Source of the DNA: Cereibacter sphaeroides | Lineage (GTDB): Bacteria > Pseudomonadota > Alphaproteobacteria > Rhodobacterales > Rhodobacteraceae | Assembly: GCA_003243455.1 (NCBI GenBank) | Contig: QFQS01000001.1 | Coordinates: forward strand, 868,001 to 932,000 | DNA: 64,000 nt | Direction of reading: 5' to 3' | Translations under genes and position numbers: made by a program | In this document: positions 8,676 to 17,070 of the stretch, piece after piece | How positions within the stretch are numbered: the first letter of the stretch is position 1 | Layout of the letters: each line of letters starts with the position of its first letter | The notes under the pieces: model-generated | Told to the model about the DNA's origin: nothing | Seen by the model: the letters and a program-made list of their open reading frames with translations, nothing else | The model's database searches: none

Positions 8676-9812
8676 ATGCAACGCATCAAGTTCATCGACA
8701 AGATGGCCCAGGGCAAGCTTTCGCGCCGCGAAATGCTAAAATCCGCTGGCGCATTCGGGGTAGGGCTGACGATCCTGCCACGCCTAGGCCAGGCCGCGAA
8801 CGGCTCGGACGGATCGCAGCTGACCTGTCTGGAATGGGGCGGCTATGACATCGAGGACTACTATGCCTCTTACGTCGCCAAACATGGTGGCGGCCCGAAC
8901 TTCTCTATCTTCGCCGGCGAGGAAGACGCTCTGGCCAAAGTGCGGGCGGGCTTCAAGGCCGATGTCATGCACCCCTGCAACTACTCGGTCGCTCGTTTCG
9001 TCAACGCAGGCCTCGTGACCGAGATCGACCCGACCAGGCTGTCGAACTGGAACACCATCTTCGAAGAACTGAAGACCGCCGATGGCGTGGTGCAGGACGG
9101 CAAGATCGTCATGGCGCCGGCCGATTGGGGCAATTCTTCCATCGCCTACCGGCCCGACCTGATCGACCCTGCCTTCATCGAGGCGCCGTCATGGTCGATC
9201 TTCTATGACCCGGCCTATGCCGGGAAGGTGTCGATGCTGGACAATGAACTGGTCATCACCATCGGCCAGATGGTCGGCGGCGAGAAATACGAGACCGCCG
9301 TGATGACCTCGGGCGATGCGCTGCTGGCGGCCGCCAAGGATTGGGGCACCAAGGGGGTCAACACCTCTCGCTTCCTGTGGAACGATGCGTCCGAAGTGCA
9401 GCAGGCGCTCGCCTCGGGTGAGATCGTCGCGGCCTATTCCTGGAACGACACGATCAAAAACCTGCGGGCCGAGGGTATTCCGGTTGAATATGCCAAGCCG
9501 AAAGAGGGCTATTTCACCTGGTTCTGCGGCCTGACCCTTTTGAACGTGGGCGAGGCTGATCCTGCGCTATCCTACGACTTCATCGACGCCTGGCTCAGCC
9601 CGGAAACCGGAAAGGCGCTGATCGAAGGGTCAGGCTATGGTCATGCCAACACCAAGAGCTTTGAGGTTGCCAATCCCGACGATGTCGCGGCAATGGGCAT
9701 CACCGATCCCATCGAGCATATGAAGGCTGCGATCATCTTCAAAACGCTGCCGGACGCGCTTCAGGAAGAGCTGAACAAAGTCTGGGGTGATATAAAGGCG
9801 CTGAAGATCTAA
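8676..9812 (+). CDS. ABC transporter periplasmic substrate-binding protein, spermidine/putrescine (PotD/PotF) type
   Basis: A 378-aa solute-binding protein. The N-terminus has a twin-arginine signal (KLSRREMLKSAG followed by a hydrophobic segment and cleavage near GQAA), so export folded through Tat is predicted. The mature part is a type-II binding protein of the polyamine family. The ATG is preceded by GGGAAGG. It is the first gene of a four-gene operon (binding protein, two permeases, ATPase) with 12-bp and four-base junctions. The gene is divergent from a YtcJ amidohydrolase. Ligand may be a polyamine or another cationic or methylated amine; the sequence alone does not decide this. Confidence 0.9.
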   Translation: MQRIKFIDKMAQGKLSRREMLKSAGAFGVGLTILPRLGQAANGSDGSQLTCLEWGGYDIEDYYASYVAKHGGGPNFSIFAGEEDALAKVRAGFKADVMHPCNYSVARFVNAGLVTEIDPTRLSNWNTIFEELKTADGVVQDGKIVMAPADWGNSSIAYRPDLIDPAFIEAPSWSIFYDPAYAGKVSMLDNELVITIGQMVGGEKYETAVMTSGDALLAAAKDWGTKGVNTSRFLWNDASEVQQALASGEIVAAYSWNDTIKNLRAEGIPVEYAKPKEGYFTWFCGLTLLNVGEADPALSYDFIDAWLSPETGKALIEGSGYGHANTKSFEVANPDDVAAMGITDPIEHMKAAIIFKTLPDALQEELNKVWGDIKALKI

Positions 9813-9824
9813 GGCCCCCCGGCC

Positions 9825-10736
9825 ATGGCGACCGGCACCACCCGCAGCGGATTTGCGCTGCTGTCACCCGCCTTTCTGGTGATGGCGGCGACGCTGCTTG
9901 CGCCCCTTGTTGCGCTGATCGTGATGTCGTTCTGGACCCAGAACGGCTTCGAGGTCGATCGCGCCTTCACACTGAAGAATTACTACACGCTGATCGAACC
10001 CGGAGAGGGCACGGTCTGGATGGGCATCCCGTTCCGACTTGCCTATCCCGTCCCGGCGATCCTGATGGTCAAGTCGCTGGCGATGTCGCTGGTCGCGACC
10101 GCTGTCGTCATCCTGATCGCCTACCCGATGGCCTATTTCCTGGCGTTCCGCGTCACCAGGAACAAGGCGGTCTGGATCATCCTTTTGTCGATCCCGTTCT
10201 GGACCAGCTACCTGCTGCGGGTGTTTTCGTGGAAGATCATGCTGGGCTTCAACGGGGCGATCAATTCTGGGCTGAAATCCATCGGGCTGATCGACCAGCC
10301 GCTGGATTTCCTGCTGTATAACCCGCTGGCCGTGATGATCACGCTGGCCCATAGCTGGATCGCATTCGCCGTGCTGCCGATCTACGTCAGCCTGGAAAAG
10401 ATAGACCGCACCCTGCTGGAGGCCGCTGCGGACCTTGGCGACAGCCGCTGGAAGCGGTTCCGCCGCGTGACGCTGCCGCTGTCGATGCCGGGGACCATTG
10501 CGGCGACGCTGCTGGTGTTCATCCCGACGGTAGGGGACTATGTGACGCCCACGCTGGTCGGCGGCCCAAGCGGCACGATGATCGGATCGCTGGTGCAGCT
10601 TTTGTTCACCAAACAGAATGACGCGCCGCTCGGGGCGGCGGTGTCTATCGTGATGATGCTGATCATCGCGGCTCTGGTCGCTATATTCCTGCGCGCGATC
10701 AACTATTCCAGGATCCGAAAAAGGATCAACGGATGA
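9825..10736 (+). CDS. ABC transporter inner-membrane permease, PotB-like
   Basis: A 303-aa integral membrane protein with about six transmembrane helices. The permease EAA loop is visible as LEAAADLGDSRWKRFRRV (residues ~200-217), the site that contacts the ATPase. It begins 12 bp after the binding-protein gene and overlaps the next permease gene by four bases, so it is part of the same operon. Size and topology match the first permease of spermidine/putrescine-type importers. Confidence 0.92.
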   Translation: MATGTTRSGFALLSPAFLVMAATLLAPLVALIVMSFWTQNGFEVDRAFTLKNYYTLIEPGEGTVWMGIPFRLAYPVPAILMVKSLAMSLVATAVVILIAYPMAYFLAFRVTRNKAVWIILLSIPFWTSYLLRVFSWKIMLGFNGAINSGLKSIGLIDQPLDFLLYNPLAVMITLAHSWIAFAVLPIYVSLEKIDRTLLEAAADLGDSRWKRFRRVTLPLSMPGTIAATLLVFIPTVGDYVTPTLVGGPSGTMIGSLVQLLFTKQNDAPLGAAVSIVMMLIIAALVAIFLRAINYSRIRKRING

Positions 10737-11536
10737 AGCCGCGTCTGGACCTTTTGCCTGTCTACGCGGTGCTGTTCATGGTGTTCCTGTACGGGCCCAT
10801 GCTGCTTATGCCGCTGTTTTCGTTCAACGATGCGACATTCGCGACCTTTCCGCTGAAAGGCTTCACCACGCGCCACTATGTCGACATGGCGGCCAACACC
10901 TCGATGATGGCGGCCCTGCGGAATTCGCTCGTCGTGGGGATTTCTGTCTCGGTCATCGCGACGGCCCTCGCCGTGCCGGCCTCACTGGCGCTGACGCGAC
11001 ACAGGGTTCCGGGGCGCGGGGCGATCCTGTCCTTCATGATGATGCCGCTGGTCGTGCCGTCCATCGTGCTGGCGGTGGCGCTGCTGGTGATCATCCTGCG
11101 CATCCTTGACGTGCCCCTGTCGCTGGTGACGGTGGCGGCGGGCCACCTGATGCTGTGCATCCCCTTTGCGATGACCGTGCTGATGGCGCGGCTTGAAGGC
11201 TTCGACCGGTCGCTGGAGGAAGCATCGGGCGATCTTGGCGCAACTTCGTGGAGCACGTTCCGGCGCGTCACCCTGCCGCTGGCGGCGCCTGCGGTGATTT
11301 CCAGCCTGCTTCTGTGCTTCATAATCTCTTTCGATGAGTTCGTAATTTCCTTCTTCCTGACCGGCACCGAGACGACGCTGCCGGTCTTCCTTTTCTCGCA
11401 ACTGCGCTTCCCGAACCGCCTTCCCGGCACGCTGGCGCTTGGCTCGCTGATCCTCGTGGTTTCGGCGGTGCTGGTGGTGGTGGCCGAGGTGATACGGCGG
11501 CGGGGCGTTGCCTCGGACAATCCCGGAGACCTGTGA
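10733..11536 (+). CDS. ABC transporter inner-membrane permease, PotC-like
   Basis: A 267-aa membrane protein, the second permease of the importer. It shows a hydrophobic N-terminal helix, about six helices in total and the EAA loop EEASGDLGATSWSTFRRV (~160-178). Its ATG overlaps the upstream permease stop and its own stop overlaps the ATPase start (TGATG), indicating translational coupling and fixed stoichiometry of the complex. The length is typical for PotC. Confidence 0.92.
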   Translation: MKPRLDLLPVYAVLFMVFLYGPMLLMPLFSFNDATFATFPLKGFTTRHYVDMAANTSMMAALRNSLVVGISVSVIATALAVPASLALTRHRVPGRGAILSFMMMPLVVPSIVLAVALLVIILRILDVPLSLVTVAAGHLMLCIPFAMTVLMARLEGFDRSLEEASGDLGATSWSTFRRVTLPLAAPAVISSLLLCFIISFDEFVISFFLTGTETTLPVFLFSQLRFPNRLPGTLALGSLILVVSAVLVVVAEVIRRRGVASDNPGDL

Positions 11537-12624
11537 TGACGGATGCACCCATCATTTCGATCAAGGGGGTCACCAAGAGTTTCGGCACCTATGCCGCGCT
11601 GCGCGGCATTACCTTCGACATCGCGAAGGGAGAGTTCTTTTCGCTGCTGGGCGCATCCGGTTGTGGCAAGACCACGCTGTTGCGCATTCTGGCGGGGATC
11701 GAGGAGCCTTCGACGGGTGAGTTGCTGATCGACGGCCAGTCGATGAAGGGTATCCCGCCCAACCGGCGGCCGACGAACATGGTGTTCCAGAGCTATGCGA
11801 TCTTTCCGCACCTGTCGGTGCGCGAGAATGTGGGATACGGGCTGGTCTATCAGAACATCTCCAAGGCCGATGCGAAGGTCCGCACCGATCAGGCCATCGA
11901 GATGGTCAAGCTGGGAGGCCTTGGCGACCGTGGCGCGGGGCAGTTGTCGGGCGGGCAGCGGCAGCGCGTGGCGCTGGCCCGCGCGCTGGTGCTGCGGCCC
12001 AAGGTGCTGCTCTTGGATGAGCCGCTGTCGGCGCTGGACAAGAAGCTGCGCGAAGAGATGCAGCTTGAGCTGCGCGAGCTTCAGCGCAGCGTGGGGATTA
12101 CTTTTGTTTTCGTGACGCATGACCAGGAAGAGGCGCTGACGCTGTCGGATCGGATCGCGGTGATGTCCACCGGCAAGGTGTTGCAGATCGACACGCCGGA
12201 TGGTCTGTACCAGCGCCCGAACAGCCGCGAGGTGGCGGAGTTCATCGGCACGATGAACCTTTTGCCCGCGACGGTCAGCAGTCTGGCGGGCGGCGCGGTG
12301 ACGCTGGATGGCGGGGCGCTGGGGCGGTGGCAGGCGCAGGCGGGAGACCAGCCGCTGTCGCAGGGGCAGAAGGTCAGCCTGGCGCTGCGGCCGGAAAAGC
12401 TGCGGCTGGCAGCGGCGACGGCGGGCGGAACGGGCATTCCGGGGCGGCTGAGGTCGGTCGCCTATCTGGGGGACCGCAGCCATTACATTGTCGGCGTCGA
12501 TGGGCTGGAGGCGCCGCTGACGGTGTTCCGGTCGAACGCTGGGGGCGATACGGCGCCGCTGCATGAAGGGGATGCGGTGCAGTTGAGCTGGGACCCGGCG
12601 GCGGCGCTGGTGCTGGCGGGGTAG
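11536..12624 (+). CDS. ABC transporter ATPase, PotA-like
   Basis: A 362-aa nucleotide-binding subunit. Walker A is GASGCGKTTLL (~38), the signature is LSGGQRQRVALA (~136) and Walker B is VLLLDEPLSALD (~155), followed by the switch His in FVTHDQ. The C-terminal ~120 residues are a TOBE regulatory domain, as in PotA/MalK-type ATPases. A GTG at 11533 could add one residue; ATG 11536, overlapping the upstream stop, is chosen. It is the last gene of the importer operon, and downstream lies copy B of the structured repeat, which may act as its transcript end. Confidence 0.93.
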   Translation: MTDAPIISIKGVTKSFGTYAALRGITFDIAKGEFFSLLGASGCGKTTLLRILAGIEEPSTGELLIDGQSMKGIPPNRRPTNMVFQSYAIFPHLSVRENVGYGLVYQNISKADAKVRTDQAIEMVKLGGLGDRGAGQLSGGQRQRVALARALVLRPKVLLLDEPLSALDKKLREEMQLELRELQRSVGITFVFVTHDQEEALTLSDRIAVMSTGKVLQIDTPDGLYQRPNSREVAEFIGTMNLLPATVSSLAGGAVTLDGGALGRWQAQAGDQPLSQGQKVSLALRPEKLRLAAATAGGTGIPGRLRSVAYLGDRSHYIVGVDGLEAPLTVFRSNAGGDTAPLHEGDAVQLSWDPAAALVLAG

Positions 12625-12646
12625 GGCGCGACAGTTGTCACTTTGA

Positions 12647-12848
12647 CTGGCGAAGGCCATCGCCTTCGCCGCGCGGTGCAGATCCAGTTGCTCGGGCCGG
12701 TGGCCCAAAGCCACCGGCCAGCGCCCGCCCCGCCGATGGCGGGCGCTTCGCACCCGCCGGGGCAGGCACTTTGGCCTCGTTGCGGATAGGGTCTTGGGGC
12801 AACGCGGCGCTGCGGGAGGGGAAACGCGGGTCGCGTTTGGTCCCGCCC
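12647..12848 (-). repeat. Dispersed ~205-bp structured repeat, copy B (inverted relative to copy A)
   Basis: Read on the minus strand, this stretch matches 6544-6755, including both GC-rich hairpins (the GGCCGGTGGC stem and the GCGCCCGCC stem). It lies between the 3' ends of the converging ATPase gene (ending 12624) and amidohydrolase gene (ending 12873). Together the two copies bracket the YtcJ amidohydrolase and the PotABCD-type importer as a 6-kb inverted-repeat-flanked block. No transposase is present inside. Confidence 0.88.
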
Positions 12849-12872
12849 GACCTCATGTCTGAAAAACTGGGC

Positions 12873-13727
12873 TTACCCCGTCACTTCAAGCCCGTAGACC
12901 CGCCGGGCGGTGCCGGTCCCGAGGGCCGCGCGTTCACCCTCGGTCAGTTCTGAAAGCAAGGTCCGCGTGGCGTCGATCCAGCCGGGAAGGCCGAGACCCA
13001 GGTTGACCACTGGCCAGTCGCCACCCCACAGGATGCGGTCGGGGCCGAAGCTTTCCAGGATATGGTCCACATAGGGCCGCAGAGCCTCGACGCTCGCCTG
13101 CCCCGGCGCGCAATAGGCCGAGATGCCGGACAGCTTGCAAACCACCTGGGGGACCACGGCCAATGACCGGATGCCCCTTGCCCATTCGTCATATTCTCCG
13201 GCGGCGATGTCGGGCACGCCGCAATGGTCCAGCACGAAAACCTGATTGTTGCAGGCATCGACCAGCGCGCGGGCGATGGGAAGTTGCCGCGCCAGGAAGT
13301 TGATGTCGAAGGGTAAATCCCGGTCGCCGATCTTGCGCAGGTTGCGGCGGAAGGTTTCGCTTTGCGACACATCGTCGGGCACGACATGCAGGATGCGGCG
13401 GTAGCCGACGATGTTCAGCCCCTCACCCTCTTCCAGCCATTCATCAAAGCCCTCGTCGAATTCCGGGCGGCAGGAGGCGATCTGCCCTATCGGCGCGCCC
13501 GGCGCATCGCGCATGATCTGCGCGACCATGCGCGCCTCGTCCTTGTAGTCATCATCGTCCACCCCCGTCTCCATGAATACGGTTCCGACGACGCCCTTGC
13601 CTTTGGTCAGGTCATGGTAGTCCTGCAGGGTGAAATCGCCGGTGGCGAGTTCGGGGATGGGTTGGGTCCAGGCATATCCGATCCTGTCGCGAAGAATCAG
13701 GTGCTGGTGCGTGTCGATCAGGTCCAT
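12873..13727 (-). CDS. Amidohydrolase_2-family (TIM-barrel) metal-dependent hydrolase
   Basis: A 284-aa member of the family including 2-pyrone-4,6-dicarboxylate lactonase and L-fuconolactonase-type hydrolases. It starts with IDTHQHLILRD (metal HxH motif), has a mid-chain VLDHCGVPD histidine and the late WGGDWPVVN Asp motif. These enzymes open lactones or decarboxylate acids. It is the last gene of a leftward operon after the SDR gene (75-bp gap) and the patatin gene. With the SDR upstream, a lactone-forming dehydrogenase plus lactonase pair is possible, but this is inference. Confidence 0.88.
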   Translation of the reverse strand: MDLIDTHQHLILRDRIGYAWTQPIPELATGDFTLQDYHDLTKGKGVVGTVFMETGVDDDDYKDEARMVAQIMRDAPGAPIGQIASCRPEFDEGFDEWLEEGEGLNIVGYRRILHVVPDDVSQSETFRRNLRKIGDRDLPFDINFLARQLPIARALVDACNNQVFVLDHCGVPDIAAGEYDEWARGIRSLAVVPQVVCKLSGISAYCAPGQASVEALRPYVDHILESFGPDRILWGGDWPVVNLGLGLPGWIDATRTLLSELTEGERAALGTGTARRVYGLEVTG

Positions 13728-13802
13728 TGCCTCTCCCCCTTGGCTTTCGCCTATCTGGCACGGTCAGGGGGGCCGGTGGCAAGGCAGATATGTGGAATGG
13801 CT

Positions 13803-14510
13803 TCAGATCGGCATGGTTGCGGGGATCGCCCCGCCCGTGACGACGGCCCCGGCTGGCGAGACGAGAAAGGCTATAAGTTCGGCAATCGCCTCGGGTCTGG
13901 TAAAGGTGTCGGGCTTGGCATCCGGCATCGCGGCGCGATTCTGCGGCGTGTCGATGGTGCCGGGCAGCACGCAATTGGCGGTGATGCGGTCCTTGCGATG
14001 CTCGACCGCCAAAGCCTCGACCATCCGCAGAAGCGCCGCTTTTGATGCCGCATAGGCCGCCTGCCCTGCCCCGGCCTTCAGCGCAGGTTGTGCGGCGATG
14101 TGGACGATACTGCCCCGCCCGCCCTCCAGCATTGCGGGCAGGACGGCGGCGCTGGTGATCAGGCCCACCCTGGCGTTCAGGAGCATCATCATGTCCCACT
14201 GACCAAGCGCCTCATCGCCGACCTTGCCCATCTTGAAGCCGCCGACTGTGTTGACCAGACCGGTGACCTTGCCATAGCGCGCCTTGGCCTCTGCCACTAC
14301 CGCTTCCGCCGCCGATTTGTCGGTCAGATCGCGGTCATCGAGGAACAAGAGCCGGTACTTGCCGTGGCGCGCGATCATCTCGGCATGGTCATGCGTGCCC
14401 CGATCCACACAGACGACGCTGGCCCCGCGTTCCGCAAGGAGTGTTGCCACCGCCGAGCCGAGATTGCCCGATGCACCGGTTACGATCACGCATTCGTCCT
14501 GCATCGTCAT
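13803..14510 (-). CDS. Short-chain dehydrogenase/reductase (classical SDR)
   Basis: A 235-aa NAD(P)-dependent oxidoreductase. The cofactor motif is TGASGNLGSA near residue 12, and the active site is YAASK (~150) with an upstream serine region. The length is typical of classical SDRs. Its ATG overlaps the patatin gene stop by four bases, so translation is coupled. The substrate is unknown; the downstream gene is a TIM-barrel hydrolase. Confidence 0.9.
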   Translation of the reverse strand: MTMQDECVIVTGASGNLGSAVATLLAERGASVVCVDRGTHDHAEMIARHGKYRLLFLDDRDLTDKSAAEAVVAEAKARYGKVTGLVNTVGGFKMGKVGDEALGQWDMMMLLNARVGLITSAAVLPAMLEGGRGSIVHIAAQPALKAGAGQAAYAASKAALLRMVEALAVEHRKDRITANCVLPGTIDTPQNRAAMPDAKPDTFTRPEAIAELIAFLVSPAGAVVTGGAIPATMPI

Positions 14511-15754
14511 CTGACCACCCTCTTGCGCTGCGGTTTCTCGCCCACCGTGCCGCCCGCGACGTCCGCCGGTTCGTCCACGGCATCGCCGATGATCTCGTCC
14601 AGCGGTGCGGCCAACGGGTTTTTCCGTTTTGTCAGGATTTCGTGCATCACATCGAACATCCGAACGCCGATCTCTTTCGGTTTGGGCTCCAGCCAGGGTG
14701 CGGCCTTGAGCGTGGCCTTGGCATCCGACTTACCCTCTTTCCAGCGCGCCTCCATCGTTGCGCGGCTGAATTCATAGTCCTTGGACGATCCCTGCGGTCC
14801 GAAGGGGCGGTAGATCAGCTGCACGATGTCCATCTCGCTGACGCAGGCCAGCCGATCAAGCTTTTGTGCCTCTGGCAGGCAGGCGACCTCGGGCGGGAGT
14901 TTCGCCAAGAGGTCGTTGATCGCGTGGCGCACCTCGTGCTTTTCGGCGATATAGTCGGTCACGATCCGGGTGCGGCTGGAATAGCGGATGTCCTTTTCCC
15001 GTTCGGCCACCTCATCCAGCGTGTCGGGGACGCGGCCGTAGCCCTGGAACAGGTCGACCTGGAATGTCAGCAGGCTTTGGCGCGGGAAATGGTCGATCAC
15101 ATGCGCAAGCGGGGTGTTCGAGACAAGGCCGCCATCCCAATACATCTCGCCGTCAATCTCGACCGCCGGAAAGCCCGGCGGCAATGCGCCGCTGGCGATG
15201 ATATGTTCGGGCCGTATCTTTATGTTATCGCTGTCGAAATAGGCAAAGCGCCCGGTTCTGACATTCACCGCGCCTACGCTCAGCCGGGTGCCCTCGGGGG
15301 CGTTGATGCGCTCAAAATCGACCAGTTCTTCCAGCGTGGTTTTCAGCGCAGCGGTGTCGTAGTAGCTGATCGGCGTCGTGGCCGCGAACCAGGACCACAG
15401 CGGGCGCGGGGCGAAAAAGCCGGGCTGGCCCAACATCATCGTCGTCTGCGCGCTAAGCTGCTGGCGCAGCGCGCCGGTGCGGTCGTTGAAGGCGGGCCAG
15501 TCGAAGGGCCAGGGCGTGATGCGTTCCCAGAACCGGCGAAGCTGATCCACCCGGTCCTTCGGATCATTACCGGCGATGATTGCCGCATTGATCGCGCCAA
15601 TCGAGATGCCCGCGACCCAGTCGGGCTGATAGGGCGAATCCGCAAGCGCGTCGTAGACCCCCGCCTGATAGCTGCCCAAAGCCCCGCCGCCCTGCAGGAC
15701 CAGCGCCACACGCCTGTTGTAAGCGCCGGGGCGGGTGGGATGCGTCTGGGACAT
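14507..15754 (-). CDS. Patatin-like phospholipase (DUF3734 type)
   Basis: A 415-aa serine hydrolase. The oxyanion-hole glycines are in LQGGGALGSY (~residues 20-29), the nucleophile is in the GISIG motif (~50), and the Asp of the Ser-Asp dyad is in YWDGGLVSN (~200). Patatin-like enzymes cleave acyl chains from phospholipids or storage polymers. The C-terminal ~100 residues are charged and unlike the patatin core, consistent with the DUF3734 extension. GGAG precedes the ATG. It leads the patatin-SDR-amidohydrolase operon. In Rhodobacterales such proteins are often linked to polyhydroxybutyrate or membrane lipid turnover; nothing here decides this. Confidence 0.9.
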   Translation of the reverse strand: MSQTHPTRPGAYNRRVALVLQGGGALGSYQAGVYDALADSPYQPDWVAGISIGAINAAIIAGNDPKDRVDQLRRFWERITPWPFDWPAFNDRTGALRQQLSAQTTMMLGQPGFFAPRPLWSWFAATTPISYYDTAALKTTLEELVDFERINAPEGTRLSVGAVNVRTGRFAYFDSDNIKIRPEHIIASGALPPGFPAVEIDGEMYWDGGLVSNTPLAHVIDHFPRQSLLTFQVDLFQGYGRVPDTLDEVAEREKDIRYSSRTRIVTDYIAEKHEVRHAINDLLAKLPPEVACLPEAQKLDRLACVSEMDIVQLIYRPFGPQGSSKDYEFSRATMEARWKEGKSDAKATLKAAPWLEPKPKEIGVRMFDVMHEILTKRKNPLAAPLDEIIGDAVDEPADVAGGTVGEKPQRKRVVR

Positions 15755-15831
15755 GTATGGACTCCGTCTGGCTGCGCGCGGTCATCGTAGCAGGCCGATG
15801 CCGCAACGCAGCATATAATCTGCGTGATCGG

Positions 15832-17040
15832 CTACAGCTTGCTCGCATCCCCGGCAAGCCAGCGCGTGACCTCATCGGTGTGCTGGCCGAAGCGCGGCGG
15901 GGCAAGGCGATACTGAATCGGAGTGCGCGACAGTTTCAGCGGGTTGCCGATGACGCGGACAGCGCCATTGGCGAGGGTGGGTTCGGGAAGGGACACCACC
16001 ATCTCGCGCGCGACCGCCTGATCGGAGTTCAGCGCATCGCCGACCGTCTGGATCGGTCCGACCGGCACCTGCGCCTGCTCCAGCAGCGCCACGATCCGGG
16101 TCACGGGCTGCGAGGCCAGCGCGGGGCGCAGGATGTCGAGCAACTCCGCCCGATTGGCCGTCCGAGCCGGGTTGGTCGCAAAGCGTTCGTCGCCCGGTAA
16201 CGCGGCTAACCCCATCGCGTTGCAGAACTTGACGAACTGGCTGTCGTTACCGACCGCGACGATCACATGCCCGTCCGACGCGGCGAAGGCGCCATAGGGC
16301 ACGATGCTGACATGGTCGTTGCCGCGGCGCTGCGGCGGCTTGCCCGAGGTGAGGTAATTCACCCCCTCGTTCACCAGCCATGCCATCTGGGTATCGACAA
16401 GGCCCACGTCGATATGCTGCCCCTCGCCCGTCCGCTCCTTATGGCGCAGGGCAGCGAGGATGCCGATGGTCGCATACATTCCGCACATCACGTCGGCCAC
16501 GGCCACGCCGACCTTCATCGGCATACCGTCCGGTGCGCCGGTCAGGCTCATGATGCCGCCATAGCCCTGGGCCATCAGATCATAACCCGGTTTGTCAGCG
16601 TGAGGGCCGGTCTGGCCAAAGCCTGTGATCGAGCAATAGATAAGACCCGGAAAATCGCTCAGCATCGTAGCGTGGTCCAGCCCGTAGCGGACCAGCCCGC
16701 CGACCTTGTAGTTTTCGACCATGATATCGGCACGCGCTGCCAGCGCCCGGACCAGCGCCTGCCCCTCTGGCCGCGCCAGATCGACAGCGACCGAGCGTTT
16801 GTTGCGGTTGGATGAGGTGAAATAGGCGCTGAGGTCGGTATTGCCGCCTGCCGCGTCCTGCACGTAGACCGGCCCCCAGTGGCGCGTGTCGTCGCCCTTG
16901 GTGCCGGGGTTCTCGATCTTGATGACCGTCGCCCCCAGATCGCCCAGCATCTGCGTGGCGGTCGGCCCCGCAAGAACGCGCGTCAGGTCCAGGACCGTGA
17001 TCCCCTCCAGCGCCATGGGGGTGTCGGATGGCTGCGTCAT
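15832..17040 (-). CDS. CaiB/BaiF-family CoA-transferase (class III)
   Basis: A 402-aa class III acyl-CoA:carboxylate CoA-transferase. The N-terminal VLDLTRVLAGPTATQMLGDL is characteristic, and the catalytic Asp is in KPGYDLMAQG (~residue 150). These dimers move CoA between carboxylic acids without a separate energy source. GAGGGAAG precedes the ATG. It follows the acuI gene by only 30 bp on the same strand, so the two are probably co-transcribed, suggesting that this enzyme makes the enoyl- or acryloyl-CoA that AcuI reduces or handles its product. The acid substrate is unproven. Confidence 0.92.
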   Translation of the reverse strand: MTQPSDTPMALEGITVLDLTRVLAGPTATQMLGDLGATVIKIENPGTKGDDTRHWGPVYVQDAAGGNTDLSAYFTSSNRNKRSVAVDLARPEGQALVRALAARADIMVENYKVGGLVRYGLDHATMLSDFPGLIYCSITGFGQTGPHADKPGYDLMAQGYGGIMSLTGAPDGMPMKVGVAVADVMCGMYATIGILAALRHKERTGEGQHIDVGLVDTQMAWLVNEGVNYLTSGKPPQRRGNDHVSIVPYGAFAASDGHVIVAVGNDSQFVKFCNAMGLAALPGDERFATNPARTANRAELLDILRPALASQPVTRIVALLEQAQVPVGPIQTVGDALNSDQAVAREMVVSLPEPTLANGAVRVIGNPLKLSRTPIQYRLAPPRFGQHTDEVTRWLAGDASKL

Positions 17041-17070
17041 GTCTTCCCTCGTGATTTTTCCCGATGGCTA

